Positions 25,762-37,982 of a stretch of 38,042 nucleotides of DNA are shown in pieces. A program made the translations under genes and the position numbers. How positions within the stretch are numbered: the first letter of the stretch is position 1; each line of letters opens with the position of its first letter. The notes under the pieces are model-generated. The model worked only from the letters and a program-made list of their open reading frames with translations, did no database searches and was not told the DNA's origin. Source of the stretch: Veillonella sp. DNF00869 (lineage in GTDB: Bacteria; Bacillota; Negativicutes; Veillonellales; Veillonellaceae); NCBI RefSeq assembly GCF_001553345.1, contig NZ_KQ960748.1, positions 1-38,042 of the forward strand. The letters are read 5' to 3'.

Positions 25762-28700
25762 ATGTTCAAACCTGAGCAAGTGGGTAAGCGTACTCGATAT
25801 ACCTACGCTAAGATCAACGAAGTTCTCGAAATGCCACATTTGTTAGACGTGCAACGCAAGTCCTATGAGTGGTTTTTAGAGAGCGGTTTACAAGATATTT
25901 TTAACGATATTTCTCCGATTAAAGACAATTCAGGAAAGTTAGCTCTTTCCTTTGAAGGTTTCAGCCTTGGAGAACCAAAATATGACATTAACGAATGCAA
26001 AAATCGTGATGCTACGTATGCAGCACCATTGCGCGTCAATGTTCGTCTCGTTAACAATGATCCAGAAAATCCAGATATTAAAGAACAAGAAGTATTCATG
26101 GGCGACTTCCCATTGATGACAGATACAGGAACTTTCATCATCAATGGTGCGGAACGTGTTATCGTATCCCAATTAGTTCGTTCCCCAGGTGTGTACTACG
26201 GTGGCAGTATCGATACCATGGGTAACCGTTTGTATGATTCCACAGTGATTCCGAACCGTGGTGCTTGGATTGAGTTAGAAAAAGATGCGAACGACATTGT
26301 GTCCGTACGTATCGACCGTAACCGTAAATTACCAGCTACAGTATTAGTACGTGCATTAGGTTGGGAAACTAACGAATCCATCTTGGAATTATTTTGGAAT
26401 GGACAAGTGGACGAAAATGGTCATCCTGAATACGATGAACGTTTACTTCGTACATTAGAAAAAGATAGCACTCAATCCTCTGATGAAGCATTAGTAGAAA
26501 TCTACAAAAAACTTCGTCCAGGCGAACCACCAACTGTGGAAAGTGCTCGTAACTTATTCGATAACTTATTCTTTGACCCTCGTCGTTATGATTTAGCTCG
26601 TGTAGGTCGTTATAAATTAAATAAAAAATTAGGCTGGCGTCAACGCATGTTCGGTCAAACTTTGGCAGAACCAATCGTAGACGAAAATGGCGAAATCATC
26701 GTGGAAGCGAATACCTATGTGAACGAAGAAGTTCTTGACGTAGTGGCTAATAGCGGTGTGTACAGTGGTGATGTAGTACCTGAATTCTTCGTAGTGAATA
26801 CAGATGGCACTGTAGTAAAAGTGATTTGTAACAATAGCAATTTGCCATTTAGTCATCGTACTGTGACTCGTGAAGATATGATTGCTAACGTAAGTTACAT
26901 GATGAACTTGATCGAAAACATTGGCCAAACTGATGATATTGACCATTTGGGTAACCGTCGTCTTCGTTGCGTAGGCGAATTGTTACAAAACCAATTCCGT
27001 ATCGGTTTAACTCGTATGGAACGTGTGGTGAAAGAACGTATGACAATCCAAGATGTATCTGTTATTACACCACAAGCATTATTGAATATCCGTCCAGTTG
27101 TGGCAGCGATCAAAGAATTCTTTGGTTCTTCCCAGTTGTCTCAGTTCATGGACCAAACTAACCCATTGGGTGAATTGACACATAAACGTCGTCTATCCGC
27201 GTTAGGACCTGGTGGTTTATCTCGTGAGCGTGCAGGCTTCGAAGTTCGTGACGTGCATCATTCCCATTATGGTCGTATGTGTCCAATCGAAACTCCAGAG
27301 GGTCCAAACATCGGTTTGATTAACTCCTTGTCTAACTATGCGAAAGTGAATGAATTTGGTTTCATTGAAGCACCATACCGTAAAATTGAAAAAGTATATG
27401 GTACAGGCGAAGATGCTAACAAAGTATTGAAAGTTCGTGTTACAGACCAAGTTGTATATATGACAGCAGATGAAGAAGAAGGCATGACAATTGCCCAAGC
27501 GAACTCTCGTATTGATGAAGAAGGTTACTTCGTATCTGAGAACATTGCATGTCGTCGTGGTCATGATGTATTAGAGGTATCTCCAGATAAAGTAGACTAC
27601 ATGGACGTAAGCCCAAAAGAAGTAGTATCTATCGGTACTGCTATGATTCCATTCTTAGAAAATGACGATGCGAACCGTGCCTTGATGGGTGCGAACATGC
27701 AGCGTCAAGCGGTGCCTCTACTTCGTGCACAAGCACCTTTAGTAGGTACAGGTATGGAATACAAAGCGGCAACAGACTCCGGCGTTTGCGTATTAGCAAA
27801 AGAAGCTGGTATTGTTACACGTTGTTGGGGTAATGAAGTTCATGTACAACGTGATAATGGTCGTGTAGACGTATATAAAATGAACAAATTCATGCGTTCT
27901 AACCAATCTACATGCTTTAACCAAAAACCAATCGTATACCGTGGTCAATCCGTGGTGAAAGGTCAAGTATTGGCAGATGGTCCAGCTACAGATGGGGGCG
28001 AATTAGCATTAGGCTTCAACGTATTGGTAGCGTTCATGCCTTGGGAAGGTTATAACTACGAGGATGCGATTTTATTAAGTGAAGAACTTTGTAAAGAAGA
28101 TATCTACACATCCATCCATATCGAAGAGTACGAATGTGATGCTCGTGATACGAAATTAGGTGCCGAAGAAATCACTCGTGAATTGCCAAATACTGGTGAT
28201 GATAACCTTAAAAACTTGGATGAAAATGGTATTATCTGCATCGGTGCAGAAGTTAAACCTGGTGACATCTTAGTTGGTAAAGTAACTCCTAAAGGGGAAA
28301 CTGAATTAACTCCAGAAGAACGCTTATTACGCGCTATTTTTGGCGACAAAGAACGTGAAGTTCGCGATACTTCCTTGCGTGTACCACATGGTGAAGCAGG
28401 TAAAATTGTGGACGTTAAAATCTTCACTCGTGAAAACGGTGACGAGTTACAACCAGGTGTTAATAAAGTAGTTCGTGTATATATTGCGCAAAAACGTAAA
28501 ATCCACGAAGGCGATAAAATGGCGGGTCGTCATGGTAACAAAGGTGTCGTTTCTCGCGTTATGCGTCAAGAAGATATGCCATTCTTACCAGATGGTACAC
28601 CAGTACAAATCGTATTGAACCCATTAGGCGTACCGTCTCGTATGAACATCGGACAGGTATTGGAAACGCATTTAGGCTGGGCAGTACAAGGATTAGGTAT

Positions 28701-29928
28701 GCAAATTAAGGCAACTGACCTAAAAATCAAAGAAGTACTGAAAGAAGCTAAATTAAACGGTACATATTGGGATGAAATTGATGGCATCAAAGATATCTAT
28801 GCAGAAATTGAAAGTTTAGAACAAGCCATTGCAGATCCTATGATTGCTAACTACCTTGAAACAGATAAACAAATTGATAGTCAAAAAGTAGTAGCCTTAG
28901 ATAAAATTTTACATCGAGCTCAAGAAAAATTTGAAGATCTTGGTGGAGAAAAACGCTATAACTTCTTATTGGCTGAAGAAAAACGTATCTATGAATTAGG
29001 CATTGAAACATTTGATGATGTAGAAGCCGAACGTCCAGAAATGGAAACAGCCTTAGAAGAGGAATTGCGTGCAATTCGTCGTGTAGTACATGTGATTGAA
29101 ACGATTCAACAAGTTCGTGAAAAACGTAGTCATTTGCGTACTGAGTTGGAAAAATTTGGTTATGACTATGATATGTATGGTATGCCAAAACCTGACGTAG
29201 CTGGTATTCATATTGCGACACCAGTATTTGATGGTGCTCATGAAAGTGACGTGTTCGATACACTTAGCATAGCTGGTCGTGATGATGATGGTAAAACTGT
29301 ATTATACGATGGCCGTACAGGCGAGAAAATGGATAACAAAGTTACCGTTGGTTACGTATACATGTTAAAACTTCATCATCTAGTAGATGATAAAATCCAT
29401 GCTCGTTCTACTGGTCCGTACTCTCTTGTTACACAACAACCATTGGGTGGTAAAGCTCAATTCGGTGGACAACGTTTCGGTGAGATGGAAGTGTGGGCTC
29501 TTGAAGCGTATGGCGCAGCGTATACACTACAAGAGTTGTTAACTGTGAAATCTGACGATGTTGTGGGCCGTGTAAAAGCTTACGAAAAAATCGTAAAAGG
29601 TGAAAATATTCCTGAACCTGGTGTACCTGAATCTTTCAAAGTATTGTTGAAAGAATTGCAAAGTATTGGCCTTGACGTAAAAATCTTGAATGAAGATCAA
29701 GAAGAAGTTCTTATCAAAGAATTAGATGATGAGGATGTACCGCGTCATGATGATATTCGTGAAGTGATGGAAGAAGGTACAACTGAAGCTACAGCAGAAG
29801 GAGAAGCTTCCACAGTAGAAGGAACACCTGACGGATACATTGTAGAAGAAGAGCCTGTAACAGCAGGTGAAGAAGATGATATTATCAGCCAAATCAGTGG
29901 CTATGTAGAATCTTCTGATAATGAGTAA
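25762..29928 (+). CDS. rpoB: RNA polymerase beta subunit
   Basis: A 1388-aa RpoB, forming with beta' the catalytic core of RNA polymerase. The rifampicin pocket [20 protein letters not shown] begins at F454. D464, H474 and S479 correspond to E. coli D516, H526 and S531, the rifampicin-sensitive residues. [14 protein letters not shown] and the C-terminal [20 protein letters not shown] blocks are intact. Between ETHLGW (968-973) and ATPVFDGA (from 1152) lie about 178 residues, mostly charged and helical, far more than in B. subtilis or E. coli. An acidic tail follows residue 1330. ATG 25762 has GAGGGG ten bases upstream; the longer frame from 25657 lies in the leader and lacks a ribosome-binding site. 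Confidence 0.98.
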   Translation: MFKPEQVGKRTRYTYAKINEVLEMPHLLDVQRKSYEWFLESGLQDIFNDISPIKDNSGKLALSFEGFSLGEPKYDINECKNRDATYAAPLRVNVRLVNNDPENPDIKEQEVFMGDFPLMTDTGTFIINGAERVIVSQLVRSPGVYYGGSIDTMGNRLYDSTVIPNRGAWIELEKDANDIVSVRIDRNRKLPATVLVRALGWETNESILELFWNGQVDENGHPEYDERLLRTLEKDSTQSSDEALVEIYKKLRPGEPPTVESARNLFDNLFFDPRRYDLARVGRYKLNKKLGWRQRMFGQTLAEPIVDENGEIIVEANTYVNEEVLDVVANSGVYSGDVVPEFFVVNTDGTVVKVICNNSNLPFSHRTVTREDMIANVSYMMNLIENIGQTDDIDHLGNRRLRCVGELLQNQFRIGLTRMERVVKERMTIQDVSVITPQALLNIRPVVAAIKEFFGSSQLSQFMDQTNPLGELTHKRRLSALGPGGLSRERAGFEVRDVHHSHYGRMCPIETPEGPNIGLINSLSNYAKVNEFGFIEAPYRKIEKVYGTGEDANKVLKVRVTDQVVYMTADEEEGMTIAQANSRIDEEGYFVSENIACRRGHDVLEVSPDKVDYMDVSPKEVVSIGTAMIPFLENDDANRALMGANMQRQAVPLLRAQAPLVGTGMEYKAATDSGVCVLAKEAGIVTRCWGNEVHVQRDNGRVDVYKMNKFMRSNQSTCFNQKPIVYRGQSVVKGQVLADGPATDGGELALGFNVLVAFMPWEGYNYEDAILLSEELCKEDIYTSIHIEEYECDARDTKLGAEEITRELPNTGDDNLKNLDENGIICIGAEVKPGDILVGKVTPKGETELTPEERLLRAIFGDKEREVRDTSLRVPHGEAGKIVDVKIFTRENGDELQPGVNKVVRVYIAQKRKIHEGDKMAGRHGNKGVVSRVMRQEDMPFLPDGTPVQIVLNPLGVPSRMNIGQVLETHLGWAVQGLGMQIKATDLKIKEVLKEAKLNGTYWDEIDGIKDIYAEIESLEQAIADPMIANYLETDKQIDSQKVVALDKILHRAQEKFEDLGGEKRYNFLLAEEKRIYELGIETFDDVEAERPEMETALEEELRAIRRVVHVIETIQQVREKRSHLRTELEKFGYDYDMYGMPKPDVAGIHIATPVFDGAHESDVFDTLSIAGRDDDGKTVLYDGRTGEKMDNKVTVGYVYMLKLHHLVDDKIHARSTGPYSLVTQQPLGGKAQFGGQRFGEMEVWALEAYGAAYTLQELLTVKSDDVVGRVKAYEKIVKGENIPEPGVPESFKVLLKELQSIGLDVKILNEDQEEVLIKELDDEDVPRHDDIREVMEEGTTEATAEGEASTVEGTPDGYIVEEEPVTAGEEDDIISQISGYVESSDNE

Positions 29929-29960
29929 GTACCACTATCTCGTAAAGGAGGGAGCATACA

Positions 29961-32900
29961 GTGCTAGACGTAAATGAATTTGATTCCATGCGAATCGGTT
30001 TAGCTTCACCACAACAAATTTTGGAGTGGTCTCATGGAGAAGTTAAAAAACCTGAAACAATTAACTACCGCACCTTAAAACCAGAGCGAGATGGTTTATT
30101 CTGTGAGCGCATTTTCGGACCAACAAAGGACTGGGAATGTCATTGTGGAAAATATAAACGCATCCGTTATAAAGGTGTTGTCTGTGATAAATGTGGTGTA
30201 GAAGTCACTCGTGCTAAAGTGCGTCGTGAACGTATGGGCCATATTGAATTGGCTACACCAGTGTCTCATATTTGGTATTTCAAGGGTATCCCATCTCGCA
30301 TGGGATTGATCCTTGACATATCCCCTCGTTCCTTGGAACGTGTATTATACTTTGCTGCGTATATCGTAGTGGATCCAGGTCAATCTCCATTGTCTAAACA
30401 ACAATTGTTATTTGAAACTGAATTCCGTGAATACGAAGCCATGTTCAATGATGCTGACTATAAAATCGGTGGTAAAAGTGTCATCATTGAAACCATTGCA
30501 CAACGTCGTGAACGTTTGCAATTAATCAATTCTGCAAAACACAAAGAAGAAGTGAATGCAGAGCTTGCGGCGAATACAGAAATTCCAGAAGAAGAAAAAG
30601 AATACGAAGTATTAACTCGTGAAGAAAAATTAGAGCTTGGTGCCTTAGAAGAGAATACATTCGTGTGTATCGATATGGGTGCAGAAGCGATTAAAGAATT
30701 ACTTTGCGAATTAGACTTAGAAGCATTGAATGATGAGTTGCGCAGTGAATTAGAAACTGCTACAGGTCAACGTAAAGTTCGTGCCGTTCGCCGTTTAGAA
30801 GTAGTAGAAGCATTCCGTCAATCTGGCAATCGCCCAGAATGGATGATTATGGATGTAGTGCCAGTTATCCCACCTGAATTGCGCCCAATGGTGCAATTAG
30901 ATGGTGGTCGTTTCGCTACCTCTGACTTGAATGATTTGTATCGTCGTGTTATCAATCGTAATAACCGTTTAAAACGTTTACTGGATTTAGGCGCTCCTGA
31001 TATTATCGTGCGCAACGAAAAACGTATGCTACAAGAAGCTGTGGATGCGTTGATTGACAATGGTCGTCGTGGCCGTCCTGTGACAGGTCCTGGCAACCGT
31101 CCATTGAAATCCTTATCCGATATGTTAAAAGGTAAGCAAGGTCGTTTCCGTCAAAACTTGTTGGGTAAACGTGTTGACTATTCCGGCCGTTCCGTTATCG
31201 TAGTTGGTCCAGAATTGAAAATGCATCAATGTGGTCTTCCAAAAGAGATGGCATTGGAATTATTCAAGCCATTCGTTATGAAACGTTTGGTAGAACGTGG
31301 ACAAGCTAGCAATATTAAAGCCGCAAAACGTCAAGTAGAGCGTATTGGTGCTGGTGTTTGGGAAGCTTTAGAAGAAGTTATTAAAGAACATCCAGTATTA
31401 TTAAACCGTGCCCCTACATTGCATAGATTAGGTATCCAAGCCTTCGAACCAATCCTTTGGGAAGGTCGTGCTATCAAATTGCATCCATTAGTATGTACAG
31501 CCTTCAATGCCGACTTTGACGGTGACCAAATGGCGTGTCACTTACCATTGTCCGTAGAAGCGCAATCAGAAGCACGTACCTTGATGCTTTCATCCCATAA
31601 CATTTTATCTACTAAAGATGGTAAACCAGTAGCAGTTCCATCTCAGGATATGATCTTGGGTACTTACTACCTAACAGTAGTTCGTAAAGGTACAGAAGAT
31701 AAGGCAAAACGTTTTGCAAATTACGATGAAGTGATGTTGGCATATGACTCTGGTGCCATCGGCTTACAAGACGTTATCTACATTCGTATCGAAGGATATG
31801 GTCTAGTTAAAACGACAGCAGGTCGTTTGATATTCAACGAAGCTTTATATCCAGAAATCCGTCAATTTGTGAAAGAAGAAGACGGCACATGGTCCTTGGG
31901 TAAAGTCATGGATAAGAAAATGGTTGGTAAATTAGTCGACCAATGTTTCCAAGCGTTCGGCAACGAAAAAACTGCAGAACTATTGGACCGTATTAAATCC
32001 TTGGGCTACTCCTTCGCTCGCCGTGCTGGTATGACAATTGCTATTGCGGATATCAAAGTACCAGAAGTAAAAGCTGGTATCGTAGAAGAGGCAGATACAG
32101 AAGTTAATAAAGTATCCCGTCTATATCGTCGTGGTTTAATTACAGAAGAAGAACGTTACCGTAAAACGATCGAACTTTGGAATGAAGCTATCGACAATGT
32201 AACAGAAGCCATGATGGATAATATGGCGGCTGACCAAGATGGTTTCAACCCAGTATATATGATGGCGATTTCCGGAGCCCGTGGTAACAAACAACAGATC
32301 CGTCAGTTAGCGGGTATGCGTGGTTTGATGGCGGATCCATCTGGTCGTATCATCGACTTGCCTATTAAAGCAAACTTTAAAGAAGGTTTGACTGTATTGG
32401 ATTACTTTACGTCCTCTCACGGTGCTCGTAAAGGTTTGGCCGATACAGCCCTTCGTACAGCTGACTCCGGTTACTTAACACGTCGTCTTGTTGACGTATC
32501 TCAAGACGTAATCGTTCGTGAGGAAGATTGCGATGTGGTAGGTATCGACTTAGCTCGTGAAAGAGCTCGCTTAGCGCGTAATACAAAAGATGCGTTAACA
32601 TACTTGAAAGATGATTTAATCGGTCGTGTATTGGATCGCGATGTAGTGGATCCTATGACTGGTGAAGTGATTGCTGACGCTGAAAGCATCGTAACAGAAG
32701 CAACTATTGAAGCATTAGCAGAATCTCAAGTGAAATCTATCGCATTACGTGGCGCACAATTGGGCAGCGATAGCGACATCAACCATACTAATATTGTTCA
32801 AACCATTGCGTTAGGTGAAGTGGATGATACCATTCGCACGACATTACGCAATACAATGATTGAAAACATGTTGGGTAAAGATACTGTGTATCCTGTTATT

Positions 32901-34205
32901 GATAGTGAAGGTGTAGAAATCTTCCCTGCTCATACAGCATTAACAGAAGAAGCTATCGAAGCTATCTTAAACTCTGATGTAAAAGAAGTTCAAGTACGCA
33001 ACAATGAAATTCATGGCATTGAAGTAGAAGCTATCGTGGAAGGTACTGGCGTTATCGAACCATTGAAAGATCGTATCGTGGGCCGTACAGCAGCAGAAGA
33101 ATTAATCAATAAAGAAACTGGTGAAGTCATCGTTCCATTGAATGGTGAAATTACTGATGAATTAGCTGATGAAGTAGTAAAACATTACGACACAGTGAAA
33201 ATCCGTTCTGTATTGACTTGTCGTTCTCCATATGGCGTATGTATGAAATGTTATGGCCGTGACTTAGGTACTGGTGGACAAGTACAAGTTGGTGAAGCAG
33301 TAGGTATTATTGCGGCACAATCCATCGGTGAACCAGGTACACAGTTAACAATGCGTACATTCCATACAGGCGGTGTTGCCGGTGATGATATCACACAAGG
33401 TTTACCTCGTGTCGAAGAATTGTTTGAAGCACGTCGTCCAAAACGTAATGCTATCATTGCAGAAGTAGAAGGTACTGTACGTGTCGTTCCTAACGATAAT
33501 AAAAAAGGCACCAATACTATCTTTATTACTACAGCTGAGGGTGAAGAGTTTGATTACTTAATCCCTTATGGATCTCGCATCATTGTGAAAGATGGTGACG
33601 TAGTATCTTTAGGCGCACGTTTAACAGAAGGTTCCATTAACCCTCATGACATTATGCGTGTAATGGGTACAGAAGCAACGCAACGTTACCTAGTATATGA
33701 AGTACAAAAAGTATACAAATCTCAAGGTGTAGAAATTAACGATAAACACATCGAGGTTATCGTTCGTCAAATGTTACATAAAGTGAAAATTGAAGATGCT
33801 GGCGATGCAGATGTATTACCAGGAGATTCTATCGATGTAAATACATTTGAAGATGAAAACCGTCGTTTACGCTTAAATGGTAAAAAAGAAGCTACTGGTG
33901 TTCGTACACTATTGGGTATTACCAAAGCAGCCTTGGCAACCGACAGCTTCTTGTCAGCAGCTTCCTTCCAAGAAACAACACGTGTTCTTACAGAAGCAGC
34001 GATCAAAGGTAAAATTGATCCATTACTTGGCTTAAAAGAAAATGTTATCATTGGTAAATTAATACCAGCTGGTACAGGCATGAGCCGCTATCGTAAAATT
34101 AAGGTAATAAAACATACGCCTGAGTTAGAAGATCTAGTGGTGGATACAGAAGTAGTCAGTGCAGATGTAACAAGTGAAACTACAGATGTAGAGACAGCAG
34201 AATAA
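29961..34205 (+). CDS. rpoC: RNA polymerase beta' subunit
   Basis: A 1414-aa RpoC, long for a Firmicute (about 1200 is usual). The first zinc site is C60, C62, C75, C78. The catalytic NADFDGDQM is at 516-524. The second zinc site is C857, C1086, C1093, C1096. The trigger loop region ([20 protein letters not shown]) has no E. coli-like SI3 insertion. The extra length lies between C857 and C1086, where three related modules (886-930, 970-1012, 1037-1081) stand in place of one. The start is GTG 29961 after AAAGGAGGGAG, 32 bases behind rpoB. The operon ends at the terminator 34251-34298. Confidence 0.98.
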   Translation: MLDVNEFDSMRIGLASPQQILEWSHGEVKKPETINYRTLKPERDGLFCERIFGPTKDWECHCGKYKRIRYKGVVCDKCGVEVTRAKVRRERMGHIELATPVSHIWYFKGIPSRMGLILDISPRSLERVLYFAAYIVVDPGQSPLSKQQLLFETEFREYEAMFNDADYKIGGKSVIIETIAQRRERLQLINSAKHKEEVNAELAANTEIPEEEKEYEVLTREEKLELGALEENTFVCIDMGAEAIKELLCELDLEALNDELRSELETATGQRKVRAVRRLEVVEAFRQSGNRPEWMIMDVVPVIPPELRPMVQLDGGRFATSDLNDLYRRVINRNNRLKRLLDLGAPDIIVRNEKRMLQEAVDALIDNGRRGRPVTGPGNRPLKSLSDMLKGKQGRFRQNLLGKRVDYSGRSVIVVGPELKMHQCGLPKEMALELFKPFVMKRLVERGQASNIKAAKRQVERIGAGVWEALEEVIKEHPVLLNRAPTLHRLGIQAFEPILWEGRAIKLHPLVCTAFNADFDGDQMACHLPLSVEAQSEARTLMLSSHNILSTKDGKPVAVPSQDMILGTYYLTVVRKGTEDKAKRFANYDEVMLAYDSGAIGLQDVIYIRIEGYGLVKTTAGRLIFNEALYPEIRQFVKEEDGTWSLGKVMDKKMVGKLVDQCFQAFGNEKTAELLDRIKSLGYSFARRAGMTIAIADIKVPEVKAGIVEEADTEVNKVSRLYRRGLITEEERYRKTIELWNEAIDNVTEAMMDNMAADQDGFNPVYMMAISGARGNKQQIRQLAGMRGLMADPSGRIIDLPIKANFKEGLTVLDYFTSSHGARKGLADTALRTADSGYLTRRLVDVSQDVIVREEDCDVVGIDLARERARLARNTKDALTYLKDDLIGRVLDRDVVDPMTGEVIADAESIVTEATIEALAESQVKSIALRGAQLGSDSDINHTNIVQTIALGEVDDTIRTTLRNTMIENMLGKDTVYPVIDSEGVEIFPAHTALTEEAIEAILNSDVKEVQVRNNEIHGIEVEAIVEGTGVIEPLKDRIVGRTAAEELINKETGEVIVPLNGEITDELADEVVKHYDTVKIRSVLTCRSPYGVCMKCYGRDLGTGGQVQVGEAVGIIAAQSIGEPGTQLTMRTFHTGGVAGDDITQGLPRVEELFEARRPKRNAIIAEVEGTVRVVPNDNKKGTNTIFITTAEGEEFDYLIPYGSRIIVKDGDVVSLGARLTEGSINPHDIMRVMGTEATQRYLVYEVQKVYKSQGVEINDKHIEVIVRQMLHKVKIEDAGDADVLPGDSIDVNTFEDENRRLRLNGKKEATGVRTLLGITKAALATDSFLSAASFQETTRVLTEAAIKGKIDPLLGLKENVIIGKLIPAGTGMSRYRKIKVIKHTPELEDLVVDTEVVSADVTSETTDVETAE

Positions 34206-34250
34206 TATAAGACAATCAGACGAGCATAGATAGCTAGTTAACATTGTTGG

Positions 34251-34298
34251 AAGAAATAGCGGATAACAACCTGTAGGAAGTTATCCGCTTATTTCTTT
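34251..34298 (+). terminator. Terminator of the rpoBC operon
   Basis: GCGGATAAC (34259-34267) / GTTATCCGC (34280-34288), a 9-bp perfect stem that extends with AGAAATA / TATTTCT across a one-base bulge. T-rich tail. The following 34299-34504 is very AT-rich with A-tracts and holds no gene I can support. Confidence 0.88.
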
Positions 34299-34504
34299 AT
34301 GTCATATAAAAACAAATAATTTTGCTATATCAATTTCGCATAGATAAAATACAAAAAAGAAAAAGCAATGCATATACATACAAATAAAACGCTATAACTG
34401 CATAAAACCAACTCAAAATATACAGAAAAATATATTTTTGAACCGCACGGAAGCATGTACATATAAAATGCTTTATTCTAGCGATTTGTAAGGGATAAAA
34501 TCGT

Positions 34505-34533
34505 TTGACAGGGCATATAAACAATGGTACACT
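34505..34533 (+). promoter_or_regulatory. Promoter of the str operon
   Basis: Perfect TTGACA (34505-34510), a 17-base spacer and TACACT (34528-34533). The A/T-rich DNA just upstream could act as an UP element. The leader before the L7Ae-like gene is about 55 nt. Confidence 0.78.
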
Positions 34534-34593
34534 AGTAAAGTGCTTAAGGAGCAGTGCGCCCTAAAGCAAGTAACGAATAAGAAGGAGACGCAT

Positions 34594-34839
34594 ATGACAA
34601 TCGATATGCTTTCAAATGCAAATCTCATAATAGGAGCGAAACAAACCCGCAAAGCTGTGGGGCGCGATGAAGTAGAGTGTGTATTTGTAGGTCTTGATAG
34701 CGATGACCGAATTATCTTGCCGATTCTGGAAGTTTGTTTAGAGCACAATGTGCCTGTAGATCGAAATCATACGATGGAAGAACTTGGGCAAGCTGCTCAT
34801 ATTAAAGTAGGAGCTGCCGCAATCGGCGTGCTTCGCTAG
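34594..34839 (+). CDS. L7Ae-family ribosomal-associated K-turn protein (YbxF-like)
   Basis: An 81-aa L7Ae/L30e-fold protein, as found before rpsL in many Firmicutes (YbxF/RplGB), which bind kink-turn RNAs. Visible family features are NANLIIGAKQTRKAV at the start, CVFVGLDSDDRIILPILEVCLEHNVPV in the middle and LGQAAHIKVGAAAIGVL at the end, the latter covering the usual RNA-contact region. ATG 34594 lies six bases after AAGGAG (34582-34587). An in-frame extension back to 34540 has no ribosome-binding site and would start at the predicted transcription start. It is the first gene of the str operon. Confidence 0.9.
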   Translation: MTIDMLSNANLIIGAKQTRKAVGRDEVECVFVGLDSDDRIILPILEVCLEHNVPVDRNHTMEELGQAAHIKVGAAAIGVLR

Positions 34840-34849
34840 TTTTGGTAAT

Positions 34850-34876
34850 ATCCGAACGATATATTATCGAGCGGAT
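34850..34876 (+). promoter_or_regulatory. Hairpin in the rpsL leader
   Basis: ATCCG (34850-34854) / CGGAT (34872-34876) and CGATA (34857-34861) / TATCG (34865-34869) stack into one stem with a symmetric 2-nt internal loop and a 3-nt loop. There is no T-tract. It is placed where a regulatory protein, for example S7 or the L7Ae-like protein, could bind; that is speculation. Confidence 0.35.
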
Positions 34877-34914
34877 CAATTATAAATCTAATTGTTTGGA
34901 AAGGAGGTGCCCAC

Positions 34915-35289
34915 ATGCCAACTATTAACCAGTTAGTACGTAAAGGCCGTAAAACTTTAGTGCGTAAATCTGACTCTCCAGCTTTGAAAGAGTGTCCACA
35001 AAAACGTGGTGTTTGTACTCGTGTATACACAGCTACGCCTAAAAAACCGAACTCCGCGCTTCGTAAAGTTGCCCGTGTTCGTTTGACAAATGGTATTGAA
35101 GTAACTGCATACATCCCAGGCATTGGTCACAATTTACAAGAACACAGCGTTGTACTTATCAGAGGCGGTCGTGTTAAGGACCTTCCTGGTGTGCGTTATC
35201 ACATCGTTCGTGGTGCATTGGATACAGCTGGCGTACAAAATCGTATGCAAAGCCGCTCCAAATATGGCGCGAAACGTGCTAAAAAATAA
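34915..35289 (+). CDS. rpsL: 30S ribosomal protein S12
   Basis: A 124-aa S12, part of the 30S decoding centre. [30 protein letters not shown] and [17 protein letters not shown] are diagnostic. K43 and K88, where streptomycin resistance changes arise in other bacteria, have the common Lys state. ATG 34915 has AAAGGAGGTG, a near-perfect ribosome-binding site. Order L7Ae-rpsL-rpsG-fusA-tuf is the classical str operon. Confidence 0.98.
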   Translation: MPTINQLVRKGRKTLVRKSDSPALKECPQKRGVCTRVYTATPKKPNSALRKVARVRLTNGIEVTAYIPGIGHNLQEHSVVLIRGGRVKDLPGVRYHIVRGALDTAGVQNRMQSRSKYGAKRAKK

Positions 35290-35305
35290 TTTAGCATAAG
35301 ATTAG

Positions 35306-35806
<501 letters not shown>

Positions 35807-35825
35807 TTAGTTAAGGAGAAATATA

Positions 35826-37901
35826 GTGGCAAGAGAAGTTTCTTTAGAGAAAACTCGTAATATCGGTATCATGGCTCACATCGATGCTGGTAAAACAACC
35901 ACAACGGAACGTATCCTTTACTATACTGGTCGAGTTCACAAAATCGGTGAAGTACATGAAGGTGCTGCTACGATGGACTGGATGGAGCAGGAGCAAGAAC
36001 GTGGTATCACTATCACGTCCGCTGCGACTACTACTCAATGGAAAGGTCATCGCATCAACATTATCGATACTCCTGGTCACGTAGACTTTACAGTAGAAGT
36101 AGAACGTTCCCTTCGTGTATTAGACGGTTCCGTAGCTGTATTCAGTGCGAAAGGTGGCGTAGAGCCTCAATCTGAAACAGTATGGCGTCAAGCGGATAAA
36201 TACGGCGTACCTCGTATCGCTTATGTAAATAAAATGGATACAGTAGGTGCTGACTTCTTCCGCGTAGTTGATATGATGAAAGCTCGTTTAGGTGCTAATA
36301 GCGTAGCTATCCAAGTGCCTATCGGTGCAGAAGACACTTTCAAAGGTATCATTGACTTGGTAACTATGAAAGCTGAAATCTACATCAGTGATGACGGAAA
36401 AGAATACGAAATCACTGAAATTCCAGAAGAATATGCTGATGTTGCAGCAGAGCGTCGTGAAATGTTAGTGGATGCAGTTGCTGAAACTGATGACGAATTG
36501 ATGGAAAAATATTTGGAAGGTGAAGAAATTTCTGAAGAACAAATTAAAGCAGCTCTTCGTAAAGCTGTGTGTGAAAACACATTGTTCCCAGTTCTTTGCG
36601 GTTCTTCCTACAAAAACAAAGGTGTACAAATGTTGTTAGATGCTGTAGTTGACTACATGCCAGCTCCAACAGATGTACCAGCGATTAAAGGTATCGACCC
36701 TAACACTGGTGAAGAGACAACTCGTCCTTCCACTGATGACGGTCCTTTCGCTGCGTTAGCTTTCAAAATTATGGCTGACCCTTATGTTGGTAAATTAGCG
36801 TTCTTCCGTGTGTACTCCGGTACATTAGAGTCTGGTTCTTATGTATTCAACTCTACAAAAGGTAAAAAAGAACGTATCGGCCGTATCTTGCAAATGCATG
36901 CTAACAGCCGTCAAGAAATCGACCGCGTATACGCTGGTGACATCGCTGCAGCAGTAGGTCTTAAAGATACTACTACTGGCGATACACTTTGCGATGACAA
37001 AGCGCAAGTTATTCTTGAATCCATGGAATTCCCAGAACCAGTTATCTCTGTTGCTGTGGAACCAAAAACTAAAGCGGACCAAGAAAAAATGGGTATGGCA
37101 TTAGCTCGTTTGGCTGAAGAAGATCCAACTTTCAAAGTTCGTACTGATGAAGAAACTGGTCAAACAATCATTTCCGGTATGGGTGAGCTTCACCTTGACA
37201 TCATCGTTGACCGTATGAACCGTGAGTTCAAAGTTGACTGTAATGTAGGTAAACCTCAAGTAGCATACCGCGAAACAATTCGTAAAGCAGTTAAATCTGA
37301 AGGTAAATTCGTTCGCCAATCTGGTGGTAAAGGTCAATACGGCCATTGCTGGTTGGAAATCATTCCTCAAGAGCCAGGTGCTGGTTTCGAATTTGAAAAT
37401 AAAGTTGTTGGTGGTTCTATTCCTCGTGAATACATTGGACCAGTTGAGAACGGTGTTAAAGAGGCTATGGAATCCGGTGTTATCGCTGGTTATCCAATGG
37501 TTGACATCAAAGTTATCGTATTTGACGGTTCTTACCATGATGTTGACTCCTCTGAAATGGCCTTCAAAATTGCAGGTTCCATGGGCTTCAAAGAGGGTGC
37601 TCGTAAAGCTGACCCAGCATTACTTGAACCATACATGGCTGTTGAAGTAGAAGTTCCTGAAGAATACATGGGCGACGTAATCGGTGATTTGAACTCCCGT
37701 CGTGGCCGTATGGATGGAATGGAAGCTCGCAACGGTTCCCAACATATCAAAGCATATGTTCCATTGAGCGAAATGTTCGGATATGCTACTGACCTTCGTT
37801 CCAAAACACAAGGTCGCGGTAACTACTCCATGACATTCGATCATTATGAAGAAGTGCCTAAGAAAATTGCTGAAGAAATTCAAGCTAAGAAAAATGGCTA
37901 A
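35826..37901 (+). CDS. fusA: Elongation factor G
   Basis: A 691-aa EF-G, the GTPase driving ribosomal translocation. G1 AHIDAGKTT (17-25), switch region [12 protein letters not shown]3 DTPGHVDF and G4 NKMD are all present, followed by domains II-V with [10 protein letters not shown] and the [13 protein letters not shown] segment near domain V. The start is GTG 35826 after AAGGAG. Normal length, no oddities seen. Confidence 0.98.
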   Translation: MAREVSLEKTRNIGIMAHIDAGKTTTTERILYYTGRVHKIGEVHEGAATMDWMEQEQERGITITSAATTTQWKGHRINIIDTPGHVDFTVEVERSLRVLDGSVAVFSAKGGVEPQSETVWRQADKYGVPRIAYVNKMDTVGADFFRVVDMMKARLGANSVAIQVPIGAEDTFKGIIDLVTMKAEIYISDDGKEYEITEIPEEYADVAAERREMLVDAVAETDDELMEKYLEGEEISEEQIKAALRKAVCENTLFPVLCGSSYKNKGVQMLLDAVVDYMPAPTDVPAIKGIDPNTGEETTRPSTDDGPFAALAFKIMADPYVGKLAFFRVYSGTLESGSYVFNSTKGKKERIGRILQMHANSRQEIDRVYAGDIAAAVGLKDTTTGDTLCDDKAQVILESMEFPEPVISVAVEPKTKADQEKMGMALARLAEEDPTFKVRTDEETGQTIISGMGELHLDIIVDRMNREFKVDCNVGKPQVAYRETIRKAVKSEGKFVRQSGGKGQYGHCWLEIIPQEPGAGFEFENKVVGGSIPREYIGPVENGVKEAMESGVIAGYPMVDIKVIVFDGSYHDVDSSEMAFKIAGSMGFKEGARKADPALLEPYMAVEVEVPEEYMGDVIGDLNSRRGRMDGMEARNGSQHIKAYVPLSEMFGYATDLRSKTQGRGNYSMTFDHYEEVPKKIAEEIQAKKNG

Positions 37902-37916
37902 TCAAAAGTGTATCTA

Positions 37917-37935
37917 GTGGGGCGTATAGCCCCAC
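37917..37935 (+). promoter_or_regulatory. GC-rich hairpin between fusA and tuf
   Basis: GTGGGGC (37917-37923) and GCCCCAC (37929-37935) form a perfect 7-bp stem with a 5-nt loop. No T-tract follows, so it is more likely an RNA-processing, stability or partial-attenuation element than a full terminator. Confidence 0.5.
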
Positions 37936-37982
37936 AGGATTACTATATATAAAGTTTTAATTATCCGGGAGGACAATTCAAA

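Noticed and set aside
26369..29263. Several antisense open frames of 70-140 codons across rpoB, and similar ones across rpoC, fusA and the hem genes
   Set aside because: Low-complexity or Ser/His/Tyr-rich translations produced by the strong codon bias of the sense genes; no ribosome-binding sites or recognisable domains.
34330..34748. Antisense frames over the AT-rich gap before the str operon
   Set aside because: Composition-driven hydrophobic/aromatic translations without ribosome-binding sites, overlapping a good + strand promoter.
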